A DNA stretch of 5,222 nt from Bacillota bacterium (GTDB lineage Bacteria; Bacillota; Sulfobacillia; Symbiobacteriales; Symbiobacteriaceae): positions 1 to 5,222 of the forward strand of contig JAQBPS010000440.1 of NCBI GenBank assembly GCA_028287415.1, read 5' to 3'. Numbering within the stretch: the stretch's first letter is position 1; each line of letters starts with the position of its first letter. The position numbers and the translations under genes were made by a program. This document shows, piece by piece, positions 1 to 5,140 of the stretch. Below the pieces are notes generated by a model. The model had not been told where the DNA came from and did no database searches. It was given only the letters and a program-made list of their open reading frames with translations.

Positions 1-286
1 GGAAGAGCTGGTGGCCAAGGTCAAGGGGGCTGCCGGCGCCACGCCCCGCTTTCGCAGGGTGATGGGCCATGATCTCCCGCAGGGCACCATAGCCGTCCAG
101 GTTGGGCATCTCAATATCGAGGGTGATCACGTCCGGCAGCAGGAGTTTGCTCTTCTCGACGGCGTCACGCCCGTCGCGAGCGGTCCCGATCACCGTGACG
201 GACGGGTCGGCCTGCAGGAGGTCGGTCAGAACCTTTCGCATGAAGGCTGAGTCATCCACCACCAGCACGCGCACCTGACGTGTCAT
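1..286 (-). CDS. cheB: CheB N-terminal receiver domain (partial; probably chimeric below about position 56)
   Basis: Start of protein-glutamate methylesterase/deamidase CheB, the cytoplasmic response regulator that demethylates receptors once phosphorylated by CheA. The ATG at 284-286 follows a weak AGGCGGGAAG ribosome site, 41 nt after cheY. Residues 1-77 form a typical CheB receiver: VLVVDDSAFMRKVL with acidic pair D11/D12, then DVITLDIEMPNLDG with phospho-acceptor D57. After REIMAHHP (residues 70-77) the family expects a PVVMVSSLT-like strand with the conserved Ser/Thr. Instead the frame stays open but reads an Ala/Gly-rich sequence (AKAGRGAGSPLDLGHQLF) unlike CheB. The opposite strand at 2-40 reads EELVAKVKGAAGA, which resembles the CheB linker between receiver and esterase. 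I infer an inverted junction near 40-58, so only about 56-286 should be trusted as cheB in this orientation. The receiver Lys, linker and esterase catalytic residues are not present in this frame. Confidence 0.85.
   Translation of the reverse strand, partial: MTRQVRVLVVDDSAFMRKVLTDLLQADPSVTVIGTARDGRDAVEKSKLLLPDVITLDIEMPNLDGYGALREIMAHHPAKAGRGAGSPLDLGHQLF
2..55 (+). pseudogene. Probable CheB linker fragment in inverted orientation
   Basis: Read on the plus strand from position 2, the DNA encodes EELVAKVKGAAGATPRFR. The first 13 residues resemble the helix-plus-basic segment that follows the CheB receiver domain (the D/PELxxKVxxA pattern of the receiver-esterase linker). The upstream part would lie off the left edge, and no start codon or ribosome site is needed or seen. 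The similarity to the linker fades at about 40-55, and from 58 onward the minus strand is unambiguous CheB receiver. The simplest reading is a piece of the same cheB gene joined head-to-head with its own 5' part, with roughly 50 codons missing between them. The match is short and made by eye, so chance similarity cannot be excluded. Confidence 0.45.
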
Positions 287-327
287 TCTGCTTCCCGCCT
301 GACTGCCCAGAGTTGCCGAACGGGGGG

Positions 328-684
328 TTATCCCACGATCTTCCTGACGGTGGCGAGGATCTTGTCCGGCTCAAAGGGCTTCACAACGAAGTCCTTGGCG
401 CCGGCCTTGATCGCCTCGATCACCATCGTCTGCTGGCCGAGGGCCGAGACCATGACGATCCGGGCGTTTGGATCCAGCGTCTTGATCTCACGGGTGGAGG
501 CAATGCCGTCCATCACCGGCATGGTGATGTCCATGAGCACCAGGTCAGGCCGGTAGCTCTGGTACTTCTGGATCGCCTCCTGGCCGTTCTCCGCCTCGGC
601 CACCTCGTAACCGTTCTCCGTCAGCAATTTGGCGCAGCGCATCCGCATGAAGGCGGCATCGTCAACCAGCAGAATCTTGGGCAA
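328..684 (-). CDS. cheY: Chemotaxis response regulator CheY
   Basis: Single-domain receiver of 118 aa that carries the signal from CheA to the flagellar switch, acting in the cytoplasm. The sequence shows VDDAAFMRM with D8/D9, LVLMDITMPVMDG with phospho-acceptor D52, VMVSALGQQ with S80, and AKDFVVKPF with K102, so every active-site residue is present. The DDAAFMRM and GQQxMVIEAIKAGAKDF blocks closely resemble CheY of Thermotoga and Firmicutes, which favours CheY over an unrelated single-domain regulator. The start is TTG at 682-684, chosen because GGGAGGG lies 8 nt upstream (693-699) and the protein begins directly with the first receiver strand (PKILLVDD). It lies 27 nt after cheD and 41 nt before cheB. 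Phosphate is probably removed by the CheC encoded two genes upstream. The protein looks intact. Confidence 0.96.
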   Translation of the reverse strand: MPKILLVDDAAFMRMRCAKLLTENGYEVAEAENGQEAIQKYQSYRPDLVLMDITMPVMDGIASTREIKTLDPNARIVMVSALGQQTMVIEAIKAGAKDFVVKPFEPDKILATVRKIVG

Positions 685-692
685 CTCGGTTT

Positions 693-711
693 CCCTCCCG
701 AATTTATTCGG
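693..711 (-). promoter_or_regulatory. cheY ribosome binding site with a small adjoining hairpin
   Basis: On the minus strand the cheD-cheY gap carries GGGAGGG (693-699), 8 nt before the TTG start of cheY. This fixes the start despite the rare codon. Just upstream, CCGAA-TAAA-TTCGG (698-711) can form a 5-bp stem with a 4-nt loop, and its 3' arm overlaps the first two bases of the ribosome site. The ribosome site is convincing; any regulatory role for the short hairpin is speculative. Confidence 0.6.
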
Positions 712-1206
712 CTAAAGCTCTCGCTCTCCTCGGCCAACGGTGCTGACCAGCAGCCGCCCCGTGCCGATGAAGAGTTGCACGGTTCTGCCATAGGTGCCAC
801 CCACGTCCTCGTTCGCCAGGCGGATGCCGTGCTGCTGAAGCCCGGCCCGCACCGCCTCGCTGTTGCGGGCGCCGATATCCAGTTTGCTGCCGGCTCCGAC
901 TATGTTCAGCATCCGGGCGCCGCCCGCCGTGCGGGCGACCAGCCTGGAGCGCAGCGCCCCCAGCCGCACCGCCTCAGCGATGCCGGCGGGGATCGCCGTG
1001 TCGGCGAACTTGCCCGGCGGCGCATCCGTGCTCCGCCCCAGGCTGCTGTCGGGGAGGAGCACATGGACCATAACGCCCACGTGTGCCACCGCGTCATACA
1101 GTGCCAGCCCGACACAGGAACCCAACCCATAACAGACCAGGACTTCTCCGGGCCGCGATCCGCTCTTCAGCTCCCCTAATCCGACCGGCGTCGCTTCACT
1201 CATCAT
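712..1206 (-). CDS. cheD: Chemoreceptor glutamine deamidase CheD
   Basis: CheD deamidates specific glutamines on chemoreceptors and is bound by CheC in Bacillus/Thermotoga-type adaptation. The 164-aa length fits the family. The core reads YGLGSCVGLALYD with nucleophile C31, then GVMVHVLLPDS with H48, spaced 17 residues apart as in Thermotoga CheD (C27/H44). Downstream KFADTAI, ARTAGGARML, IGARNSEAV and DVGGTYGRTV are typical CheD blocks. The third catalytic position (Thr21 in Thermotoga, six residues before the Cys) is C25 here, a notable substitution. The ATG at 1204-1206 overlaps the cheC stop in ATGA, and a second ATG follows immediately. GGAAG lies about 7 nt upstream inside cheC, so translational coupling to cheC is likely. 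That coupling suits two proteins that form a complex. Identity is certain; full activity is not, given C25. Confidence 0.95.
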   Translation of the reverse strand: MMSEATPVGLGELKSGSRPGEVLVCYGLGSCVGLALYDAVAHVGVMVHVLLPDSSLGRSTDAPPGKFADTAIPAGIAEAVRLGALRSRLVARTAGGARMLNIVGAGSKLDIGARNSEAVRAGLQQHGIRLANEDVGGTYGRTVQLFIGTGRLLVSTVGRGEREL

Positions 1207-1808
1207 CCAATTACTTCCAACGCTGCGATCAGCCTGGCCATGGAGTCCTGGTCCGGCATCAGCAAAAAGTGACCGGGCATTTCGCGATTAAACGCAGTCT
1301 CCACCATCAGCACCTCGTCCCCATTCAGATACAGTTCAGTGACCACCGATTGAAGAATGGCGCCGGCCATGTCCGTCACCACCACCGGTGTGGTGGGGAC
1401 AATCTTCAGCCCGGTCCGGTCGGAAAGTGCATTGAGGAAGGAGGAGCCGCATACGTTCCCGGTTTCGGCCAGTGCCGACACCCCGATCTCGTCCAGGGTT
1501 GCGGTGGTGCCCGGGGGTGCCTCCAGGAGCATGTCCACGACGCGGAGCGCCGTGTCACGGGTGAACAGGAGCATCAGGTGTCCGTTCAGGTCCCCCTCAA
1601 TGCCGAGGTAGACGGCGACGACGACCACCTCGGGGCCGCCGGCGATGCCGGGCACCACGTTCAGGGGCAGGAACTCAAGGCGCGGGGCCTGGAGGCGAAT
1701 GCCCCCGGTCGTCATGCTGGACAGGGCCCGGGAACTGTCATCCAACCCCTTGCGGACAATCGCGAGAAGTGTTTGATATTCGCCCTCACGTAACATCATT
1801 CCTGCCAT
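1203..1808 (-). CDS. cheC: CheY-P phosphatase CheC (one of two active sites conserved)
   Basis: CheC dephosphorylates CheY-P and binds CheD. The 201-aa length is close to Bacillus and Thermotoga CheC (a little over 200). The family signature S/D-x3-E-x2-N-x22-P appears perfectly in the second half: S111, E115, N118 (SALAETGN) and P141. The corresponding first site (around residues 15-41, LLAIVRKGLDDSSRALS ... AP) keeps the ALS and Pro landmarks but has Ala for the Glu and Arg for the Asn, so it looks dead. TDMAGAI places D146 where Bacillus CheC has D149 (alignment from memory), a residue reported to matter for CheD binding; this suggests CheD docking is kept. Start ATG 1806-1808 has GAGGGGG (1814-1820) 5 nt upstream. 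It begins 13 nt after cheA and overlaps cheD by 4 nt. CheX is less likely, given the two-half layout and the neighbouring cheD. Confidence 0.9.
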   Translation of the reverse strand: MAGMMLREGEYQTLLAIVRKGLDDSSRALSSMTTGGIRLQAPRLEFLPLNVVPGIAGGPEVVVVAVYLGIEGDLNGHLMLLFTRDTALRVVDMLLEAPPGTTATLDEIGVSALAETGNVCGSSFLNALSDRTGLKIVPTTPVVVTDMAGAILQSVVTELYLNGDEVLMVETAFNREMPGHFLLMPDQDSMARLIAALEVIG

Positions 1809-1821
1809 GTTTTCCCCCTCG

Positions 1822-3963
1822 CTACCGCCTGCCGCTGTTGAGCTCTGAGCCGGTGCGGTTCAGCTCGGCCTTGACGGTGTTGATCAGGCTCGAGATGTCC
1901 AGGATGATCGCCACATCGCCGTCGCCCATGATCGTGGCGCCCGAGATGCCGGGCACATCGCCGATGAACGTGCCGAGCGGCTTGATGACGACATCGCCCT
2001 CGCCGATCAGCGTGTCCACGACAATCCCGATCTGCTTGCCCATAACGGAGACGATCACGACAAAGTACTCATCGGGCTCGACGTAGCCCTCCGGCCGCTC
2101 CAGCTCAAAGGCTTCGATCAGGCGGAGGATCGGGATCACCTCGCCCCGCTTGACGATCACCTCACGCTGGCGCACGGTCTGGATCGCGGAGACCGGGATC
2201 CGATCCGTCTCGACGACGGAACTGAGCGGCATGCAATAGGTGGTATCGAGCACCTGCACCTGAAGGGAGCGGATGATCGCGAGGGTGAGCGGCAGCTTGA
2301 CCCGGAACTCAGTGCCCTTGCCGACCTCGGTGCGGATCTCGACCGAGCCGTTCAGCTTCTCGATGTTCTTCTGGACCACATCGAGCCCGACGCCCCGCCC
2401 GGAGATGTCGCTCACCTGCTCAGCCGTGGAGAAGCCCGGGGCCCACACCAGGTTGATCACCTCGTGGTCGGGCATGCGGCGGGCCGCATCCTCGGTGATC
2501 AGGCCCTTGCGCACGGCGGATGTCCGGATGCGCTGGGGGTCCATGCCCCGGCCGTCGTCACGGACGGAGATGATGATGTAGTTCTCCTCATGGAAGGCCT
2601 CCAGGGTGACGGTGCCCTTGGCGGGCTTGCCGGCCCGGAGGCGGTCCCCCGCCGGCTCGACGCCGTGGTCGACGGAGTTGCGCAGCAGGTGCATCAGGGG
2701 ATCGCCGATCTCCTCGATCACGGAGCGGTCCAGTTCGGTCTCCTCACCGAGAATGACGAACTCGATCTCCTTGACGGCCTTCTGCGCCACGTCGCGCACC
2801 ATGCGCGGGAACTTGCGGAACAGGTTGTCGACCGGGAGCATGCGGGCCCGCTGAATCTCGTCCTGGAGGTCGCTCGTCATGCGGCCGATGTGGGCGAGCG
2901 CACCGGACATGACCTGGGCCATGTCGTCGCCCTCGCGCTCGGTTTCAAGCCGGGTAAGCACCTGGAGCAGCCGGGTCCGGTCGATCACGAGCTCGCCGAC
3001 CAGGCTCATCAGGTTGTCCATCACGTCCACATCGACGCGGACGGTGCGGGCGTTCTTGCCACCCTTCACAGCGGCAGCCGACTTCTCCTGCGCTGGGGCT
3101 GCCGCGGGTGTCAGCACCTCCGGTGCCTGATAGGCCATGACCGCCGCTGCCGCCTGCGCTGCGGGCGCGGGGCGGGCGCCTGTCTCGGATGCGAGGGCAG
3201 TGAGCTCAATGATCTGGATTTCGGGCACCCCTGCCAGCGCTGTCCGCACGGCGTCGAGCCGCTGGCCAGTCAGGAAGAGCGCCTTGATCTCCTCACCCAG
3301 CTTGTCCTCCTCCACCTCCTGCAGGGTCGGCCAGGAGCGGACAGCCTCGCCGGCATCGCCGACAGCCAGGAGCAGCTGAAAGGTGCGAACTGCGGGCATC
3401 GAGGCGTTTTTGTCGACCGCCGCCAACAGCCAGACGGGGGTGAGGCCGCGGCCCTGGCCGGCCCGCAGGTGCCCTTCCTCGGCCGGCGACAGGGGCGGCA
3501 TGCCGCCGGGCGCCACCGGGCTCCCGCCCTGCGCCGCAGCGGCGGAGACGGGCGCGGTTGCTCCGGTTGCGGCCTGGTCGATGGCGCCCAGCCGGGAGAT
3601 AATCCCTTCGGTCGTCACATCACCCTCCTCGCCGGTGGCGATCTCCTCCTTGAAACTCATCAGCACGTCCAGACAGGCGAAGAGGGTGTCCACCACCGCC
3701 GTCGAGACGGCGAGCTTGCCCTTGCGCAGCTTGTCCAGCACGTTCTCCATCGCATGAGTGACCTCGGCCATCTTCCTGTGGCCGAGCGTGGCTGAGGAGC
3801 CTTTGAGGGTATGGGCGGCCCGGAAGATCTCCTGGAGGTGTTCCGGGCTTTCGCCCTCCTTCTCCAGCCTGAGAACGCCGGCCTCCATCACCTGTAGCTG
3901 CTCGTCCGCCTCGTCCAGGAAAACCTTGATGTCCTCGGCCGTCATATCGAAGTCAAAGCCCAC
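1822..3963 (-). CDS. cheA: Chemotaxis histidine kinase CheA
   Basis: Cytoplasmic sensor kinase that autophosphorylates under receptor/CheW control and feeds CheY and CheB. All five domains are visible in 713 aa. P1 Hpt spans about 8-125 with phospho-site H51 in FRAAHTLKGSSATLG. An Ala/Pro/Gly linker (131-170) precedes P2, a CheY/CheB-docking domain at about 174-256. A second Ala/Pro-rich linker (262-303) leads to P3 dimerisation at about 306-375 (VDVMDNLMSLVGELVIDR). The P4 ATPase has N-box LMHLLRNSVDHGVE (423-436), G1 RDDGRGMD (468-475), F-box PGFSTAEQ (509-516), G2 GRGVGLDVV (522-530) and G3 GKGTEFRVKLP (548-558). P5, CheW-like, runs from about 559 to 700. The start is GTG at 3961-3963 with GGAAGGGG 8 nt upstream; the ATG at codon 7 has no ribosome site. 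It lies 15 nt after cheW copy 2 and looks fully active. Confidence 0.98.
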   Translation of the reverse strand: MGFDFDMTAEDIKVFLDEADEQLQVMEAGVLRLEKEGESPEHLQEIFRAAHTLKGSSATLGHRKMAEVTHAMENVLDKLRKGKLAVSTAVVDTLFACLDVLMSFKEEIATGEEGDVTTEGIISRLGAIDQAATGATAPVSAAAAQGGSPVAPGGMPPLSPAEEGHLRAGQGRGLTPVWLLAAVDKNASMPAVRTFQLLLAVGDAGEAVRSWPTLQEVEEDKLGEEIKALFLTGQRLDAVRTALAGVPEIQIIELTALASETGARPAPAAQAAAAVMAYQAPEVLTPAAAPAQEKSAAAVKGGKNARTVRVDVDVMDNLMSLVGELVIDRTRLLQVLTRLETEREGDDMAQVMSGALAHIGRMTSDLQDEIQRARMLPVDNLFRKFPRMVRDVAQKAVKEIEFVILGEETELDRSVIEEIGDPLMHLLRNSVDHGVEPAGDRLRAGKPAKGTVTLEAFHEENYIIISVRDDGRGMDPQRIRTSAVRKGLITEDAARRMPDHEVINLVWAPGFSTAEQVSDISGRGVGLDVVQKNIEKLNGSVEIRTEVGKGTEFRVKLPLTLAIIRSLQVQVLDTTYCMPLSSVVETDRIPVSAIQTVRQREVIVKRGEVIPILRLIEAFELERPEGYVEPDEYFVVIVSVMGKQIGIVVDTLIGEGDVVIKPLGTFIGDVPGISGATIMGDGDVAIILDISSLINTVKAELNRTGSELNSGRR

Positions 3964-3971
3964 CGGAGTTT

Positions 3972-3979
3972 CCCCTTCC
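3972..3979 (-). promoter_or_regulatory. cheA ribosome binding site supporting a GTG start
   Basis: The minus strand reads GGAAGGGG at 3972-3979, overlapping the end of the cheW copy 2 stop codon, with an 8-nt spacer to the GTG at 3961-3963. No comparable purine run precedes the in-frame ATG six codons later, so GTG is preferred. Confidence 0.7.
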
Positions 3980-4440
3980 TAGACGACCTTGCGTTCCTCG
4001 CGCTGTAACACGCGGGGGAGGTCAAGCAGAATAATGAGCCGGCCGTCCACCTTGGCGATGCCCTGCACGTAGTCGGCGTCAAGCTTCGACATCATCGGTG
4101 ACGGCGGCTCGATGGCGCTGGCCGGTACGCGCAGGACCTCCTGGACGCTGTCGACGATCATGCCGACCTGGCCGGCTTCCAGCTCGGCGACGGCGATCCG
4201 CGTCGCCTTGGTGGGTGCGGAGACTTCCAGCCCGAGGCGGCGCCGCAGGTCAACAACCGGGATGACCCGGCCCCGCAGGTTGGTCACGCCTTCGACATAG
4301 CGGGGAGTACGCGGGACGCGGGTGACCCGCTGAAGCGGACCCACCTCGCGCACCACGGCGATCTCGGCTCCGTACAACTCGTGTCCCAGCTGAAATACGA
4401 CGATTTGCGTGAGGGTGTCACGCTGCTGCTGCTGTGCCAC
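3979..4440 (-). CDS. cheW: CheW coupling protein, copy 2
   Basis: Adaptor that links chemoreceptors to the P5 domain of CheA in the polar array. From the chosen start it is 153 aa, the normal CheW size. The double beta-barrel signatures are present: IVVFQLGHELYGAEI (13-27), VREVG (30-34), VEGVTNLRGRVIPVVDLR (49-66) with the conserved NLRG turn, VGMIVDSVQEVLRV (92-105), and YVQGIAKVDGRLIILLDL (124-141). An in-frame TTG at 4453-4455 would add five residues, but those codons contain the ribosome site GGAGGGG (4447-4453). That site sits 6 nt before the GTG at 4438-4440, so GTG is the likely start. The N-terminus carries four glutamines from a CAG run. It follows copy 1 by 28 nt and precedes cheA by 15 nt. 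It is clearly diverged from copy 1, so this is not a recent duplication. Confidence 0.95.
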   Translation of the reverse strand: MAQQQQRDTLTQIVVFQLGHELYGAEIAVVREVGPLQRVTRVPRTPRYVEGVTNLRGRVIPVVDLRRRLGLEVSAPTKATRIAVAELEAGQVGMIVDSVQEVLRVPASAIEPPSPMMSKLDADYVQGIAKVDGRLIILLDLPRVLQREERKVV

Positions 4441-4446
4441 GAAAGT

Positions 4447-4453
4447 CCCCTCC
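4447..4453 (-). promoter_or_regulatory. cheW copy 2 ribosome binding site
   Basis: GGAGGGG on the minus strand lies 6 nt before the GTG at 4438-4440. It decides the start: the upstream in-frame TTG (4453-4455) overlaps the purine run itself and has no ribosome site of its own. Confidence 0.7.
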
Positions 4454-4468
4454 AATAACCATAAAGTT

Positions 4469-4927
4469 TCAGGCCACCTGGGCGGCGGAGAGGATGCGCA
4501 CCGGGTCGACCAGTACGACGAGCCGGTTTTCGCCCATCTTCAGGATGCCGGAGACGACCGCGCCGGCATCTCCCCGGGTGATCCGCAGCACGGGCGAGGG
4601 CGGGGCGACGGAGCCGGGGACTACGGTGTGGACCTCGGTCACGCTGTCCACGACGAACCCGGCCTGCTGGCCGCCCACCTCCATGACGATAATCCGGGAG
4701 CCGGCGTCGTCATGCTGCCGGGCGGAGCGGAAGAGCCGGGCCATGTCGATGATCGGGATCACTTCGCCGCGCAGGTCGACAACCCCCTCGACCACAGCCG
4801 GCGCATCCGGCACGGGGGTCGGCTGGATCCAGGGGATGACCTCCTTGACCGCCGTGATGCTCACCGCGTACTCCTCCCGGCCCACACGGAAGACCACGAC
4901 TTTCTGATCCGCGACGTCGGTCTGCAC
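4469..4927 (-). CDS. cheW: CheW coupling protein, copy 1 (first gene of the operon)
   Basis: A 152-aa CheW domain protein that scaffolds receptor-CheA arrays. Visible signatures are VVVFRVGREEYAVSI (10-24), VKEVIP (27-32), VVEGVVDLRGEVIPIIDM (45-62) with DLRG in place of the usual NLRG, AGFVVDSVTEVHTV (89-102), and VSGILKMGENRLVVLVDP (125-142). It has no receiver domain, so it is CheW rather than CheV, and it lacks kinase domains. The GTG start at 4925-4927 has GGAGGT (4937-4942) 9 nt upstream, and the first beta-strand begins at about residue 9, as is normal. It is the first che gene after a terminator and an AT-rich upstream region, so its promoter probably drives the whole operon. Two different CheW proteins next to one CheA could tune array composition or serve different receptor sets; this is inference. 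Confidence 0.95.
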   Translation of the reverse strand: MQTDVADQKVVVFRVGREEYAVSITAVKEVIPWIQPTPVPDAPAVVEGVVDLRGEVIPIIDMARLFRSARQHDDAGSRIIVMEVGGQQAGFVVDSVTEVHTVVPGSVAPPSPVLRITRGDAGAVVSGILKMGENRLVVLVDPVRILSAAQVA

Positions 4928-4936
4928 CGATCGGAC

Positions 4937-4942
4937 ACCTCC
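4937..4942 (-). promoter_or_regulatory. cheW copy 1 ribosome binding site
   Basis: GGAGGT on the minus strand lies 9 nt before the GTG at 4925-4927. It is a near-consensus Shine-Dalgarno sequence and supports the non-ATG start of the first operon gene. Confidence 0.7.
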
Positions 4943-5003
4943 GTCTGGTATTTACTGGAACAATCTGCGACTAAAATATGTAAGCGTAAATTCAACAGTT
5001 ATA

Positions 5004-5017
5004 GCGGGAATTCCTGC
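5004..5017. repeat. Near-perfect 14-bp palindrome next to the candidate -10
   Basis: GCGGGAATTCCTGC has dyad symmetry at 12 of 14 positions, centred on GGAATTCC. On the minus strand it lies immediately upstream of the candidate -10 TATAAC, between it and any -35, where an operator would act. No known regulator site is recognised. Confidence 0.35.
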
Positions 5018-5057
5018 CCCAAAACCGCCATAATTTGGTTGCTGTGTTTTTTATGTA

Positions 5058-5089
5058 TGGCCGCGGCCAAATAAATGGCCCGCAGCGGC
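5058..5089. repeat. Overlapping palindrome and hairpin element
   Basis: TGGCCGCGGCCA (5058-5069) is a perfect 12-bp palindrome. It overlaps a second inverted repeat: GCCGC+GGCCA (5060-5069) can pair with TGGCC (5076-5080) and GCGGC (5085-5089), leaving a 6-nt AT-only loop and a 4-nt bulge. On the minus strand it is followed by an A-rich run rather than a T-run, so it is not a standard terminator for the upstream gene. It could be a protein-binding site or an RNA structure in a longer transcript; the function is unknown. Confidence 0.5.
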
Positions 5090-5099
5090 TTAACTACAG

Positions 5100-5129
5100 A
5101 AAAAGACCCGACAGGACGTGACCTGCGGG
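5100..5129 (-). terminator. Intrinsic terminator of the Spo0E-like gene
   Basis: On the minus strand CCCGCAGG - TCACGT - CCTG(T)CGGG forms an 8-bp GC-rich stem (5107-5129) with one bulged T, a 6-nt loop, and then TCTTTTT. It begins 11 nt after the TAG stop of the Spo0E-like gene. It should separate that gene from the che operon, which implies the che genes have their own promoter. Confidence 0.78.
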
Positions 5130-5140
5130 CATTGCGTTCG

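Larger units (their letters stand above)
4943..5095 (-). promoter_or_regulatory. AT-rich upstream region, probable che operon promoter
   Basis: The stretch between the Spo0E-like gene's terminator and cheW copy 1 holds no credible gene and is much more AT-rich than the flanking coding DNA. Reading toward cheW, the best sigma-A-like -10 is TATAAC (4998-5003); the region 17 nt upstream (GGTTTT) is a poor -35. A near-palindrome (5004-5017) directly abuts this -10 and a larger hairpin-forming element lies at 5058-5089. No single promoter is convincing, but some promoter must lie here because the upstream gene ends in a terminator and the first che gene starts downstream. Confidence 0.4.

Noticed and set aside
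280..1793. Long plus-strand frames opposite cheY, cheD and cheC
   Set aside because: All are antisense to well-supported genes and show no recognisable domain or convincing ribosome site.
2464..3795. A 443-codon open frame on the plus strand opposite cheA
   Set aside because: It lies wholly antisense to a canonical five-domain CheA. It shows no recognisable domain and is rich in His/Gly/Leu, as expected for a shadow frame in GC-rich DNA.
4422..4437. CTG/CAG triplet run as a repeat element
   Set aside because: It is only about four units and encodes a short glutamine stretch at the CheW N-terminus, as ordinary coding sequence.
4453..4455. TTG as the start of cheW copy 2
   Set aside because: The codon overlaps the GGAGGGG ribosome site, which is placed correctly for the GTG at 4438-4440.
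5015..5030. Sigma-54-like TGGC-N9-GCA on the minus strand (TGGCGGTTTTGGGGCA)
   Set aside because: The GG/GC spacing fits, but the rest of the consensus does not. No enhancer-binding protein gene is in view, so chance is more likely.
4409..5074. A plus-strand frame running through cheW copy 1 into the intergenic region
   Set aside because: Most of it is antisense to cheW. The tail crosses the AT-rich upstream region and has no family resemblance.
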